From the NCBI RefSeq assembly GCF_016786325.1, contig NZ_JADWYU010000143.1:1-59755 (forward strand): DNA of 59,755 nucleotides, given 5' to 3'. Positions within the stretch are counted from its first letter, which is position 1, and every line of letters starts with the position of its first letter. This document shows positions 36,286 to 44,834 of this stretch, piece after piece. Made by a program: the position numbers and the translations under genes. The DNA comes from Frankia nepalensis. Its GTDB lineage: Bacteria > Actinomycetota > Actinomycetes > Frankiales > Frankiaceae. Under the pieces are notes generated by a model. That model ran no database searches. It was not told the DNA's origin and saw only the letters and a list, made by a program, of their open reading frames with translations.

Positions 36286-37758
36286 TCATTCGGCGCGGAG
36301 CATGTCGAGGACGACCGCGGCGGTGGGCGCGAAGTCGGGCGCTCCGTGTCCGGCGCCGTCGACCGGCGAGTAGTACTCGTAGGGCCGGCTGGAACGGGTG
36401 ACCAGCTCGACGGTGTCCTCCCGGAGCCTTCGTGCCTCGACGGCCCGCCCCGACCTGGCGAGCCCGTCGGCGAGCAGCCAGTTCACCATCGGCCACACCG
36501 GTCCCCGCCAGTACCGGCACGGGTCGAACGCGGGGGCGTCGAAGGGCACGCTGGCCGGCCCGTACCGACCGGTCCACCGCGGGCCGAAAAGCTGCCCGGC
36601 GAGGTGACCGACCTGCTCGGGAGGCACGGCTCCGGCGTACAGGGCGAGGAAGCCCGCCACCGTCTCGTCCGGCAGCGGCCGGCCGGTGCGGGCGTCCTGA
36701 TGCCGCGGGAATCCGTCGGCCAGCAGGTTCGCGAACGCGTCCTGGGTGGTGCGCATGGCCCGGCGAAGCCCCGGGGGAAGGGTCTGCCCGGCGTCGGCCG
36801 CGACCATTTCCAGCTGGTGGTTGGCGCGTACCAGCACCGCGTTGAACCCGACGTCCCGGATCGCTGGCAGCCCGGCCGCCTCGATCTCGGCGAACCGGTA
36901 ATGCGCCGCGCGCAGCCGGCGGGTGAGCTCGTAGAGGGTGAACAGCTCGTCCGCCGCGATCCGTTCCCGGGCCGGCACCGTCCTGTTGTCGCGGCGAAGC
37001 CCGTCGAGCACGTCCACCGCTCCCGAGTCCCTGACGGCACGGACCCTCGCCGGTATGAGGTGGCGGACAGCAGCCGACCAGGGAGGCGTGTCATCCATGC
37101 CCGACTCCCACGGATGCACCACCGCGACCAGGCCACTGCCCCCCGGGTCACGTTCCCGGTAGAGCCATTCGTGATAGGCGATCAGGCCGGGCAGCACCTG
37201 TCGGTAGAACGCCAGCCGCCGCCGCGCCGGCATGACCTCGCCGACGCGGGCAACCGCCTCCGCCACCAGCGGCGGCTGGGTGACCCCGCTGGTCTCCACC
37301 GCCGGCGGAGCCTCGACCGCCTTCCGGACGCCCCACAGCCGGGGGTCCGCGTGGTAGGGCTCACCGGCGGCCGGGCAGAACCTGATGTGCGGCAGCATCC
37401 CGTTGGGCCACTGCCCCGTGAACAGGGACACCACCTCGGCGGCGGCCCGCTCCACGTCCACATGACGCAGACCGATCGCGACGAAACAGCTGTCCCACAG
37501 CCACTGGTGGCCATACAACCGCGCCGACGGCCGAGTGAATCCCCCGCCGTCGTTGGAACGCAGCGTCTCGAGCGCGCAGGCCCGCGCGGCCTCGAGCGCG
37601 GGACCGGACGCCGCCGTCTCGACGGGCGCGCCGGCCTGGCGAGCGGCCAACGAAACGACGTCGTCCGGCTCCCCGCGGCGCTCGGAGGGCACCCGGCCCG
37701 TCGCCGTCATGGGAAGCTGACCCGTGCCCGGCGAGGACACGTCCTCCGTCGTCGCCAT
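36286..37758 (-). CDS. GH63-like glycosidase (glucosylglycerate/mannosylglycerate hydrolase type)
   Basis: The 490-residue protein has (alpha/alpha)6-barrel signatures of the GH63/MGH group: LYGHQWLWDSCFVAIGLRH near residue 80, HPWESGMDD and YWRGPVWPMVNW. Relatives in actinobacteria hydrolyse glucosylglycerate or mannosylglycerate, compatible solutes. There is no signal peptide, so it should be cytoplasmic. ATG 37758 has AAGGGA about 10 nt upstream. It follows the WhiB gene by 199 bp on the same strand. Confidence 0.8.
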   Translation of the reverse strand: MATTEDVSSPGTGQLPMTATGRVPSERRGEPDDVVSLAARQAGAPVETAASGPALEAARACALETLRSNDGGGFTRPSARLYGHQWLWDSCFVAIGLRHVDVERAAAEVVSLFTGQWPNGMLPHIRFCPAAGEPYHADPRLWGVRKAVEAPPAVETSGVTQPPLVAEAVARVGEVMPARRRLAFYRQVLPGLIAYHEWLYRERDPGGSGLVAVVHPWESGMDDTPPWSAAVRHLIPARVRAVRDSGAVDVLDGLRRDNRTVPARERIAADELFTLYELTRRLRAAHYRFAEIEAAGLPAIRDVGFNAVLVRANHQLEMVAADAGQTLPPGLRRAMRTTQDAFANLLADGFPRHQDARTGRPLPDETVAGFLALYAGAVPPEQVGHLAGQLFGPRWTGRYGPASVPFDAPAFDPCRYWRGPVWPMVNWLLADGLARSGRAVEARRLREDTVELVTRSSRPYEYYSPVDGAGHGAPDFAPTAAVVLDMLRAE

Positions 37759-37957
37759 GGCGCCAGTCCCTTCACAGATTCGCGTCGACTGGCAGGATTC
37801 GGCCCCAAAGGCCCGTGAGGAGTTCGGGCCGGTCGACGTAGCCGACGCGGTCGCCGTGCCGGTCCGCCCCGGCCGCCGGCGGCCGGCGGCCGGCGAAACC
37901 TGGCCGAGAACCAGGGAAGCGCCAGCCGACCGGGAATCGGCGGCCGGATCTACTCGC

Positions 37958-38452
37958 TCACGCCGCGCTCGGCCGCAGCAGCGGCCCCTCGGCGTTGGTG
38001 AACCTCTCGGCCGGCGTGGTACCGCCCCAGATCCCGTGCCGTTCCCCCGCGACCACCGCGCACAGCAGGCACTGCACGCGGACCGGGCATCCGGCGCAGA
38101 TCTCCTTGGCGACCGCCTCGCGCCGGCGCCGTTCCTGCGCGTCGATGGCCTCCGGCGGGTAGAAGATCTCGACGTCGGCCGGTCCGCAGGCGGCGCCGAA
38201 CCGCCAGTCGGTGAGGTCGCCCTCGGCGTCACCTCCGTCGAGGCTGTCGACGTTCTCGAGGTTGTCGAGGTCGGCGTCGACGTCGAGACCGCCCTCGATG
38301 GGCTCGGGAACGAGGGTCGCGTCAAGGACAGTCGCCGCCTCACCGTCGCCGGGCAGCCGGCGGCCGAGCGGCAGAGGGAGCGCGGAGTCCGGCTCCGGGC
38401 GGGTGAACGGAGGGCGACCAACGGGGGCGGCTTGCGCGGAACGCGTCGACAT
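37958..38452 (-). CDS. WhiB family Fe-S regulator
   Basis: The 164-residue protein has the WhiB domain at its C terminus: a first Cys in FGAACGPAD, then EICAGCPVRVQCLL, giving the four Cys that bind a [4Fe-4S] cluster. The G[IV]WGG turn GIWGGTT and a basic C terminus follow. WhiB proteins bind the principal sigma factor and respond to O2, NO or redox state. The N-terminal 90 residues are long and acidic, which is unusual. ATG 38452 follows GAGG. It is divergent from cydA, fitting respiratory or redox control (inference). Confidence 0.92.
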   Translation of the reverse strand: MSTRSAQAAPVGRPPFTRPEPDSALPLPLGRRLPGDGEAATVLDATLVPEPIEGGLDVDADLDNLENVDSLDGGDAEGDLTDWRFGAACGPADVEIFYPPEAIDAQERRRREAVAKEICAGCPVRVQCLLCAVVAGERHGIWGGTTPAERFTNAEGPLLRPSAA

Positions 38453-38690
38453 CGGACCTCGCTCAGGTTGAGAAGGGCAACCGCGGGGCCTATTCCCGTG
38501 CGGGCCGGCACAAACCTCGCGATTCCGCAAATGCGCCGCCGTGTCCGCCCAGGTGCCGGCTCCGCGCACGCGCTCGGGACCTCGCCGTCCCCTCGCCGCC
38601 CCCTCGTCCCACACCCACCGCCACACCCACCGCCCCGCCCGCCGCGTCGTCGACCGCGTCACAGCGGCTCAGCGCGCTTGCCGACCCATG

Positions 38691-38736
38691 ATCTTCGACG
38701 TAGCGTAGAAGATATCTTCGACAGAGCGTAGAAGAT
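38691..38736. promoter_or_regulatory. Two abutting 23-bp palindromes upstream of cydA
   Basis: Positions 38691-38713 and 38714-38736 are consecutive copies of ATCTTC-N11-GAAGAT; the inner bases extend the dyad to about 10-bp arms (ATCTTCKACG). They end 15 bp before the cydA start, overlapping where a repressor would block transcription or translation. The pattern is not the Rex site. The regulator is unknown. Confidence 0.7.
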
Positions 38737-38751
38737 CTTTGGGGTGAGCTC

Positions 38752-40224
38752 ATGGAGCTGGCGTCGGCACCGGTGATCCTCGCGTCGACCGATCTCGCCC
38801 GCGGGCAGACGGCCTTCAGCCTCGCGTTCCACATCTGCTTCGCCGTGTTCGGCGTCGGGCTGCCGTGGCTGCTCCTGTACACCGAGGGACGCTGGCTGCG
38901 GACCGGCGACGAGGTCTGGTACGCGCTCACCCGCAAGTGGGCCCGGGCCTTCGCCGTGCTGTTCGCCGTCGGGGCGGTCTCCGGGACGGTGCTGTCGTTC
39001 GAGTTCGGCCTGCTGTGGCCGGCCTTCATGTCCCGCTACGGCGGGGCGCTCGGGCTGTCGTTCACCCTGGAGGGCTTCGCGTTCTTCGTCGAAGCGATCT
39101 TCCTCGGGATGTACCTGTACGGCTGGCGGCGGATGCCGCCACGGGCGCACTGGCTGACGCTGTGGCCGATCGCGATCGCCGGAACCCTCTCGACGCTGTT
39201 CATCATCACGGCGAACGCCTGGATGAACGTGCCGCGCGGGGTGCGGGAGCACGACGGCACGGTGGTCTCGGCCGAGCCGCTCGCGCCGTTTCTCAGCCCG
39301 TCCACCCCGCACCAGGTCGTGCACATGATGCTGGCCGCCCTGATGTGCACCGGCGGCGCGGTCGCCGGGGTGTACGCGGTCGGGATGCTGCGCGGCCGGC
39401 GGGACGCCTACCACCAGGCCGGGCTACGGGTCGGGCTGGTCACCGTCCTGGCCTGCGCGCCGCTGCAGCTGGTGGTCGGCGACTGGGCCGCCCGGGTCGT
39501 CGGCGACGCGCAGCCGATGAAGCTCGCGGCGATGGAGGGCCTGTACCGCACCGGCGCGCACGCCCCGCTGACCATCGGCGGGATCTACGACGAGGCCACC
39601 GGCGAGGTCCGGTACGGCATCGAGATCCCTGGCGGCCTGTCGCTGCTGCAGGGCTTCAGCCGGGACCACGTGGTGCCCGGCCTCGAGGCGGTGCCGGCGG
39701 CCGACCGGCCGAACGCCCTGCTCGTCCACTCGGCGTTCACCCTGATGGTCGGGCTCGGCACGGCGATGATCGGGCTGTCCGCGCTGGTGGCGGTCACGGC
39801 GCTGCGCCGCCGGCGCCGCGGCGCGCGCCCGCTGGTGCCCACCGGCAGATACTGGCTGCTGGCCGCCACGGCGACCGGTCCCGCGTCGATGCTCGCCATG
39901 CTGGCCGGCTGGGAGGTCACCGAGGGCGGGCGCCAGCCCTGGATCGTCTACGGGCGGATGCGGGTGGACGAGGCGGTCACCAGCAGCGCCGGCATCGGCT
40001 GGGCGTTCGCCGGCACGCTGACGCTCTACCTGGGCCTGGCGACGGCTCTGGTGCTCATCCTCCGCCGGATGGCCACCGGCGGACCCGCCCAGCAGCAGAC
40101 CGCCGCCGGCCCCCCGGTGGACGGCCCACCACCGGCCGACGGCCCGCCACCGGCCGACGGTGCGTCACCCGGCCCGCTCCCGGCCGTCCGGGCGTCGGCC
40201 GGACCCGCCGGAGGCGCGCGGTGA
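38752..40224 (+). CDS. cydA: Cytochrome bd oxidase subunit I
   Basis: The 490-residue membrane protein has the CydA pattern: heme-ligand His in FSLAFHICFAVFG near residue 25, the GRxQPW-type motif as GGRQPWIVYGRMR, and about nine membrane segments. The loop after GDAQPMKLAAMEGLY is of the short-Q-loop type seen in many actinobacteria and CIO enzymes. It oxidises quinol and reduces O2 with high affinity. The last 55 residues are a Pro/Ala/Gly repeat tail (PPADG units), unusual for CydA. Its stop overlaps cydB as GTGA. cydDC are not adjacent. Confidence 0.95.
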   Translation: MELASAPVILASTDLARGQTAFSLAFHICFAVFGVGLPWLLLYTEGRWLRTGDEVWYALTRKWARAFAVLFAVGAVSGTVLSFEFGLLWPAFMSRYGGALGLSFTLEGFAFFVEAIFLGMYLYGWRRMPPRAHWLTLWPIAIAGTLSTLFIITANAWMNVPRGVREHDGTVVSAEPLAPFLSPSTPHQVVHMMLAALMCTGGAVAGVYAVGMLRGRRDAYHQAGLRVGLVTVLACAPLQLVVGDWAARVVGDAQPMKLAAMEGLYRTGAHAPLTIGGIYDEATGEVRYGIEIPGGLSLLQGFSRDHVVPGLEAVPAADRPNALLVHSAFTLMVGLGTAMIGLSALVAVTALRRRRRGARPLVPTGRYWLLAATATGPASMLAMLAGWEVTEGGRQPWIVYGRMRVDEAVTSSAGIGWAFAGTLTLYLGLATALVLILRRMATGGPAQQQTAAGPPVDGPPPADGPPPADGASPGPLPAVRASAGPAGGAR

Positions 40225-41252
40225 GCGCCGCCGATCTGCTGCTGCTCGTCATGGTCGGCGGGCTGACCGCGTATGCCCTGCTGGCCGGCGCCGACTTCGG
40301 CGCCGGGGTGTGGGACCTGCTGGCCCGCGGCCGCGACGCCGGCGACGCCCGGACGCTGATCGCGGGGGCCCTGGGGCCGGTCTGGGAGGCCAACCACGTC
40401 TGGCTGATCTTCGTCATCGTCGCGATGTTCAGCGGGTTCCCGCCGGCGTTCGGCGTGGTCGGGTCCACGCTGGAGCTGCCGCTCGTCCTGGCGCTGGTCG
40501 GCATCGTGCTGCGGGGAGCCGCCTACGTGTACCGGGCGTACGGGGCCGGCGCCGCCGGACCGGACCAGTGGTGGGGGCATGTGTTCGCCGCCGCCTCCAC
40601 CGTCACGCCGTTCGCGCTCGGCGTCTGCGGCGCCGCGCTGGCCACCGGCGACCTGGCGACCGACGACCCGCTCGCCCCGCTGACCAACCCGTTCGGCCTG
40701 GTGTCCGGAGTCTTCGCCGTCGTCGTCACCGCCTTCCTGGCCGCCGTCTACCTGTGCCGCGACGCGGCCTCGTCACCCGCGACGGCGCATCTGGTGCCCT
40801 ACTTCCGGCGGCGCGCTCTCGGCGGCGCGGTGGTGGCCGGCATGCTCGCCGCGGTCCTGCTGCCGCTGCTGTGGCGGGAGGCGCCGGTGGTCGCCGACCG
40901 CTTCGCCGACCGCTCACCGCTGTTCGTCGCGCTGTCCGCGGCGGGCGGGATCGGCGCGCTGACGCTGGTGTGGCGGCACCGGTTCGTCGCGGCCCGGCTC
41001 GCCGCCGGGCTGGCGGTCGCCGCCGTGCTCTGGGGCTGGGCCGCGGCCCAGTATCCCGACCTGGTGGTCGGCCACTCCACGGTGAGCGACGCCGCGGCCC
41101 CGGCCGCGAACATCCAGGCGCTGCTGCTGGCGATCGGGTTCGGGATGGTGGCGCTGGTCCCCGCACTGTGGATGCTGTTCCGCATGTTTTCCCGCCCCGA
41201 GCTGCCCGACCCGCGTCCAGCCCCGGATCGGCGCCCGCCCGCCGCTGAATGA
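40221..41252 (+). CDS. cydB: Cytochrome bd oxidase subunit II
   Basis: The 343-residue membrane protein opens with the CydB block GADFGAGVWDLLA and has GPVWEANHVWLIF and LRGAAYVYRAY, conserved across the family. It forms the oxidase heterodimer with CydA. GTG 40221 overlaps the cydA stop, so expression is coupled. A strong terminator follows the gene at 41289-41320. Confidence 0.95.
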   Translation: MSAADLLLLVMVGGLTAYALLAGADFGAGVWDLLARGRDAGDARTLIAGALGPVWEANHVWLIFVIVAMFSGFPPAFGVVGSTLELPLVLALVGIVLRGAAYVYRAYGAGAAGPDQWWGHVFAAASTVTPFALGVCGAALATGDLATDDPLAPLTNPFGLVSGVFAVVVTAFLAAVYLCRDAASSPATAHLVPYFRRRALGGAVVAGMLAAVLLPLLWREAPVVADRFADRSPLFVALSAAGGIGALTLVWRHRFVAARLAAGLAVAAVLWGWAAAQYPDLVVGHSTVSDAAAPAANIQALLLAIGFGMVALVPALWMLFRMFSRPELPDPRPAPDRRPPAAE

Positions 41253-41288
41253 CGAAGCGCCGCCGGCGCGGCATCGGCCCGGCCCGCC

Positions 41289-41320
41289 CGCGGCCGCCCT
41301 GAAACCCCGGGGCGGCCGCG
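41289..41320. terminator. Bidirectional terminator between cydB and DUF397 gene
   Basis: Perfect 11-bp arms CGCGGCCGCCC (41289-41299) and GGGCGGCCGCG (41310-41320) enclose a 10-nt loop. It lies between convergent genes and can stop both transcripts. Confidence 0.7.
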
Positions 41321-41330
41321 GTCGGCGCGG

Positions 41331-41564
41331 CTACGCCACCCGCGGCAAATCGTCGTACTCGCCTCGTTTCACGGCCGCGAGGAACTCGGCCCAGGCTCCG
41401 GAGGAGATGAGGGTGGGCTGGCTGAGCGAGCCGCGCAGGACCACCGCGACGCCCGGCACCCGCCAGGCGGCCTCGACGGAGTCGACCGTCTTCGGGTCCG
41501 CGGCCGACGGCCGCCGCCACGCCGGCGGGTCGTCACAGGGCGGGTCGTCACAAGGGATGGGCAT
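41331..41564 (-). CDS. DUF397 family protein
   Basis: The 77-residue protein ends with VAVVLRGSLSQPTLISSGAW followed by EFLAAVKRGEYD, the DUF397 signature. DUF397 genes usually sit beside an XRE-type regulator in actinobacteria, but none is adjacent here; the nearest XRE protein (47644-48291) is 6 kb away and has a cupin. The N terminus carries a duplicated PCDDP encoded by a short direct repeat. Confidence 0.8.
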   Translation of the reverse strand: MPIPCDDPPCDDPPAWRRPSAADPKTVDSVEAAWRVPGVAVVLRGSLSQPTLISSGAWAEFLAAVKRGEYDDLPRVA

Positions 41565-41854
41565 GGGCGCCGCTCCTTGGCCCGGATCGGAACATGCGGA
41601 GGGCCAGCTGGCTGGCCTCCGAAAGGAAGACGCGCAGCCCGCCCCCGACCGTTGCGGCGGATTCGTCCCCGGATTTGGGAAGCGTCGTCGGGCTGACCTT
41701 CGGTTGTCCTGGTCTTTGGTCTTCCTCCAGGCGGCGGAGTGATCACGGCGACGCGGGCCGGCGGCTCAGGATGCCGGAGTGAGGCCCGGCGGCTTCGAGG
41801 GTCGGAGCGCGCCCGCCTCGACAACGCGGTCGCGCCGGCTGGACGCGCCGCCGG

Positions 41855-42430
41855 TCACGACGGCTGGCACGCGCCGACGAGGCGGAGGGTGAACTCGCTG
41901 TACTGCCAGACGACCGCGTCCTCGGAGAGCTCGCGGTCCTCGCGGTACCAGGTCGCGACGCCCATGCCGAGGTCGAGCACGGCGTAGGAGGCCAGGCGCG
42001 CCGAGGTCACGTGGAAGCGCCCCGCGGCGACTCCCGCGTGGATGAGCTCCCGGAAACACGCTTCGTATTCGGCGCGGAGCGCCAGCACCTTGCCGCGATG
42101 GGGCTCGGTCAGGCTGCGGATCTCGCGATTGCCGACGAAGGCCTCGAGCCGGTGCCGCGCGTGGTAGCGGACGTGCGCCTCGGCGGCCCTGCGCAGGCGT
42201 TCGGTCGGGTCGTCGCTGCTGGCGACGGCGGCCTGGTGGAGGGCGAGCAGCTCCGCCATCGTGGCGGTCATGATCTGGGCCAGCAGGTCCTGCTTGGACG
42301 CGACGTGCTTGTACAGGCTCGGGCCGCGGATCCCGACCGCGGCGCCGATGTCGGCCATCGTGGTCGCCTCGTAGCCCCGGCGGGTGAACAGTTCCAGCGC
42401 CGCGGCGCGGATGTCGTCGGACCGGCTCAC
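41855..42430 (-). CDS. TetR family regulator of the ACAD/APH/SDR operon
   Basis: The 191-residue protein has the TetR DNA-binding helices at residues 5-50 (LFTRRGYEATTMADIGAAVG, then RGPSLYKHVASK). A C-terminal ligand domain follows, of the kind found in lipid and acyl-CoA responsive repressors. It is divergent from the acyl-CoA dehydrogenase at 42565. Similar palindromes occur next to each start, which argues for control of both directions. The ligand is probably an acyl-CoA (inference from context). Confidence 0.92.
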   Translation of the reverse strand: MSRSDDIRAAALELFTRRGYEATTMADIGAAVGIRGPSLYKHVASKQDLLAQIMTATMAELLALHQAAVASSDDPTERLRRAAEAHVRYHARHRLEAFVGNREIRSLTEPHRGKVLALRAEYEACFRELIHAGVAAGRFHVTSARLASYAVLDLGMGVATWYREDRELSEDAVVWQYSEFTLRLVGACQPS

Positions 42431-42445
42431 GTTCCTTCCCTCCCA

Positions 42446-42463
42446 GGCTAACCCACGCTAGCC
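42446..42463. promoter_or_regulatory. TetR operator near the tetR start
   Basis: GGCTAACCCACGCTAGCC lies 16 bp upstream of the tetR start. It is 13-of-18 identical to the dyad at 42534-42551, and both share GGCTAA...TAGCC. It is likely the autoregulatory site. Confidence 0.6.
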
Positions 42464-42501
42464 GGCCCGGCCGCGCCTCCATGAGCGATCACACAGAACT
42501 G

Positions 42502-42551
42502 TTGTTGATCGGAATATACACCTTTAGGATCCCGGCTAATGCCCATTAGCC
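42502..42551 (+). promoter_or_regulatory. Promoter and TetR operator of the ACAD operon
   Basis: TTGTTG (42502-42507), a 17-bp spacer and TAGGAT (42525-42530) form a good housekeeping-type promoter. The palindrome GGCTAATGCCCATTAGCC (42534-42551) has perfect 7-bp arms and covers the expected transcription start. A repressor here would block initiation; it resembles the site next to tetR. Confidence 0.65.
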
Positions 42552-42564
42552 ACAGCGAGGTGTC

Positions 42565-43758
42565 ATGGCAGTCGACCTCACCCAGGACCCAGCCGTCGAG
42601 GAGCTCGCGCGACGCACCGCGCAGTTCGTCCGCGAGGTGGTGATCCCCGTCGAGGAGCGGGAGCACGGGGTCGCGCGCTCCGAGGACGTCCGGATCGAGC
42701 TGCAGCGGGCCGCCCGGCAGGCCGGCGTGTTCGCCCCGCATGTGAGCGCCGAGTTCGGCGGGCACGGGCTCGACATGCTCGGCCGGGCCGCCGTGTTCGA
42801 GCAGGCGGGTTACTCGCTGCTGGGCCCCCTCGCGCTGAACATCGCCGCGCCCGACGAGGGCAACATGCACATGCTGGAGGCCATCGCCACCGAGGAGCAG
42901 AAGGAGCAGTACCTGCGGCCGCTCGCCACGGGCGAGGTCCGGTCCTGCTTCGCGATGACGGAGCCCGCGCCGGGCGCCGGCTCCGACCCCAGCGCGCTGA
43001 GCACCCGCGCCGAGCGGGTTCCCGGTGGCTGGCGCATCGACGGCCACAAGTGGTTCATCACCGGCGCCGAGGGCGCGGCCTTCGCGATCTGCATGGCCAG
43101 GACCGCGGGCGCGCCCGGCGACCAGGGCGGCGCCACGATGTTCCTGGTCGACGCCGACAACCCGGGGATGAAGACCATCCGCCACATCGAGACCCTCGAC
43201 GAAAGCCTCTACGGCGGCCACCTCGAGCTCGTCTTCGACAACTGCGTGGTGCCGGACTCGGCCGTGCTCGGCGCGCCCGACCAGGGCTTCCGCTACGCGC
43301 AGGTCAGGCTCGGCCCGGCCCGGATGACGCACTGCATGCGCTGGCTGGGCATCGCCCAGCGGTCGCAGGACATCGCCGTCGCGCGGGCGGCCGAACGGCG
43401 GATCTTCGGCTCCCGGCTCGGCGAGCTCGGCATGGCCCAGCAGATGATCGCCGACAACGAGATCGACATCGCGGCGGCCCGCGGCCTCATCCTCCAGGCC
43501 TGCTGGGAGCTCGACCAGGGACGCTCAGCGTCCCAGTCCACGGCGATCGCCAAGACCTTCTGCGCCGAGGCCATCTGGCGGGTCGTCGACCGCTCGCTGC
43601 AGCTCTGCGGCTCCCTCGGCGTGTCCGGGGACATCCCGCTCGGCCGGTTCCTGCGCGAGGTCCGCCCCTTCCGGATCTACGACGGCCCGTCCGAGACGCA
43701 CCGCTGGGCGATCGCCCGCCGGGTCCTGCGCCAGCACGACCGGGCGGCGCAGCGATGA
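42565..43758 (+). CDS. Acyl-CoA dehydrogenase, ACAD10/11-like
   Basis: The 397-residue flavoprotein has the ACAD substrate and FAD blocks CFAMTEPAPGAGSDPS and WFITGAEGA. The C-terminal RIYDGPSETHRWAIAR is close to the YDGPSEVHR of ACAD10/11-type enzymes. It oxidises or rearranges an acyl-CoA. The stop overlaps the next gene as ATGA. The pairing with an APH-type kinase mirrors the fused kinase-dehydrogenase proteins that act on 4-hydroxyacyl-CoAs. Confidence 0.93.
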   Translation: MAVDLTQDPAVEELARRTAQFVREVVIPVEEREHGVARSEDVRIELQRAARQAGVFAPHVSAEFGGHGLDMLGRAAVFEQAGYSLLGPLALNIAAPDEGNMHMLEAIATEEQKEQYLRPLATGEVRSCFAMTEPAPGAGSDPSALSTRAERVPGGWRIDGHKWFITGAEGAAFAICMARTAGAPGDQGGATMFLVDADNPGMKTIRHIETLDESLYGGHLELVFDNCVVPDSAVLGAPDQGFRYAQVRLGPARMTHCMRWLGIAQRSQDIAVARAAERRIFGSRLGELGMAQQMIADNEIDIAAARGLILQACWELDQGRSASQSTAIAKTFCAEAIWRVVDRSLQLCGSLGVSGDIPLGRFLREVRPFRIYDGPSETHRWAIARRVLRQHDRAAQR

Positions 43759-44834
43759 GCGACGAGCCGACAAGCGGCGAGCCGGCGGCGGGCGGCGAGC
43801 CGGCGAAGGTGGACGGGCTCGACCTGCCAGCGCTCGAGTCGTACTTCGCCGAGCACGTTCCCGGGTTCGGCGGCCGGCTCACCGCCGAGGTGGTGGCGGG
43901 CGGCCGCTCGAACCTGACCTACCTGCTGTCCGACGGGCGGACGCGATGGGTGCTGCGCCGCCCGCCGCTGGGCGGGCTCACCCCGTCGGCGCACGACATG
44001 CCGCGGGAGTTCCGGGTCGTCGCGGCGCTGTCCGGCACCGATGTTCCGGTGGCCCGGGCCGTCGCGCTCGGGGATCCGGCCGTGCTCGGGGTGCCGTTCA
44101 CCGTCGTCGAGTATGTCGACGGCCTGGTGATCCGCGCGCTCGACGAGCTGCACGCCCTGCCCGAGGAGCAGATCACCCGCTGCGCGCACGGCCTGGTCGA
44201 CGTGCTGGCCCGGCTGCACGCCATCGACCCGGCCGAGGTGGGGCTGGCCGGGTTCGGCCGGGCGGAGGGCTACCTGGCCCGCCAGGTGAAACGCTGGCAC
44301 GAGCAGTGGCAGCGCGTGCGCACCCGCGAGCTCGACGACGTCGACCGGCTGCACGAACGGCTCGTCGCCCTGTGCCCCGCCGAGAGCGGCGCCTCGATCG
44401 TGCACGGCGACTACCGGATCGACAACACGATCCTCGACCCGGCCGACCCGGGCACGGTGCGCGCGGTCGTGGACTGGGAGATGGCGACCCTCGGCGACCC
44501 GCTCGCCGATCTCGGGTTGCACCTGGCCTACTCCCATCCCGCGATCGCCCTGGTGCTCGGCGGCTCGGCGGCGTCCAGCAGCCCGCGGCTGCCCGGCATC
44601 GACGAGCTCACCCAGCGCTACGCCGTCGCGAGCGGACGCGACCTCGGTGACCAGCGGTTCTATCTCGGCCTCGGCTATTTCAAGATCGCCATCATCGCCG
44701 AAGGCATCTACTCCCGGTTCCGGCAGGGCGCGACCGTCGGCACCGGCTTCGAGCTCGCCGGCCAGGCCGTCGAGCCGCTCATCGCCGCCGGGCTCGCCAC
44801 CCTGACGTCGACCGCGTCGCAGGAGACCGCATGA
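43755..44834 (+). CDS. APH-family phosphotransferase (ACAD10/11 kinase-like)
   Basis: The 359-residue protein has the aminoglycoside-phosphotransferase-like kinase fold: ATP lobe with WVLRRPPLGG and MPREFRVVAAL, catalytic HGDYRIDNTI, and metal-binding DWEMATLGDP. This subgroup is found fused to or beside acyl-CoA dehydrogenases and phosphorylates hydroxyacyl-CoAs; it is not an antibiotic resistance enzyme. ATG 43755 overlaps the ACAD stop, and the gene overlaps the following SDR as ATGA. Confidence 0.9.
   Translation: MSDEPTSGEPAAGGEPAKVDGLDLPALESYFAEHVPGFGGRLTAEVVAGGRSNLTYLLSDGRTRWVLRRPPLGGLTPSAHDMPREFRVVAALSGTDVPVARAVALGDPAVLGVPFTVVEYVDGLVIRALDELHALPEEQITRCAHGLVDVLARLHAIDPAEVGLAGFGRAEGYLARQVKRWHEQWQRVRTRELDDVDRLHERLVALCPAESGASIVHGDYRIDNTILDPADPGTVRAVVDWEMATLGDPLADLGLHLAYSHPAIALVLGGSAASSSPRLPGIDELTQRYAVASGRDLGDQRFYLGLGYFKIAIIAEGIYSRFRQGATVGTGFELAGQAVEPLIAAGLATLTSTASQETA

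Noticed and set aside
38691-38736. Rex-binding site at cydA
   Set aside because: The dyad is ATCTTC...GAAGAT and lacks the TTGTGAA...TTCACAA plan of Rex.
43755-44834. Aminoglycoside resistance kinase
   Set aside because: The APH fold is right, but the operon with ACAD and SDR and the sequence style fit the acyl-CoA kinase subgroup.
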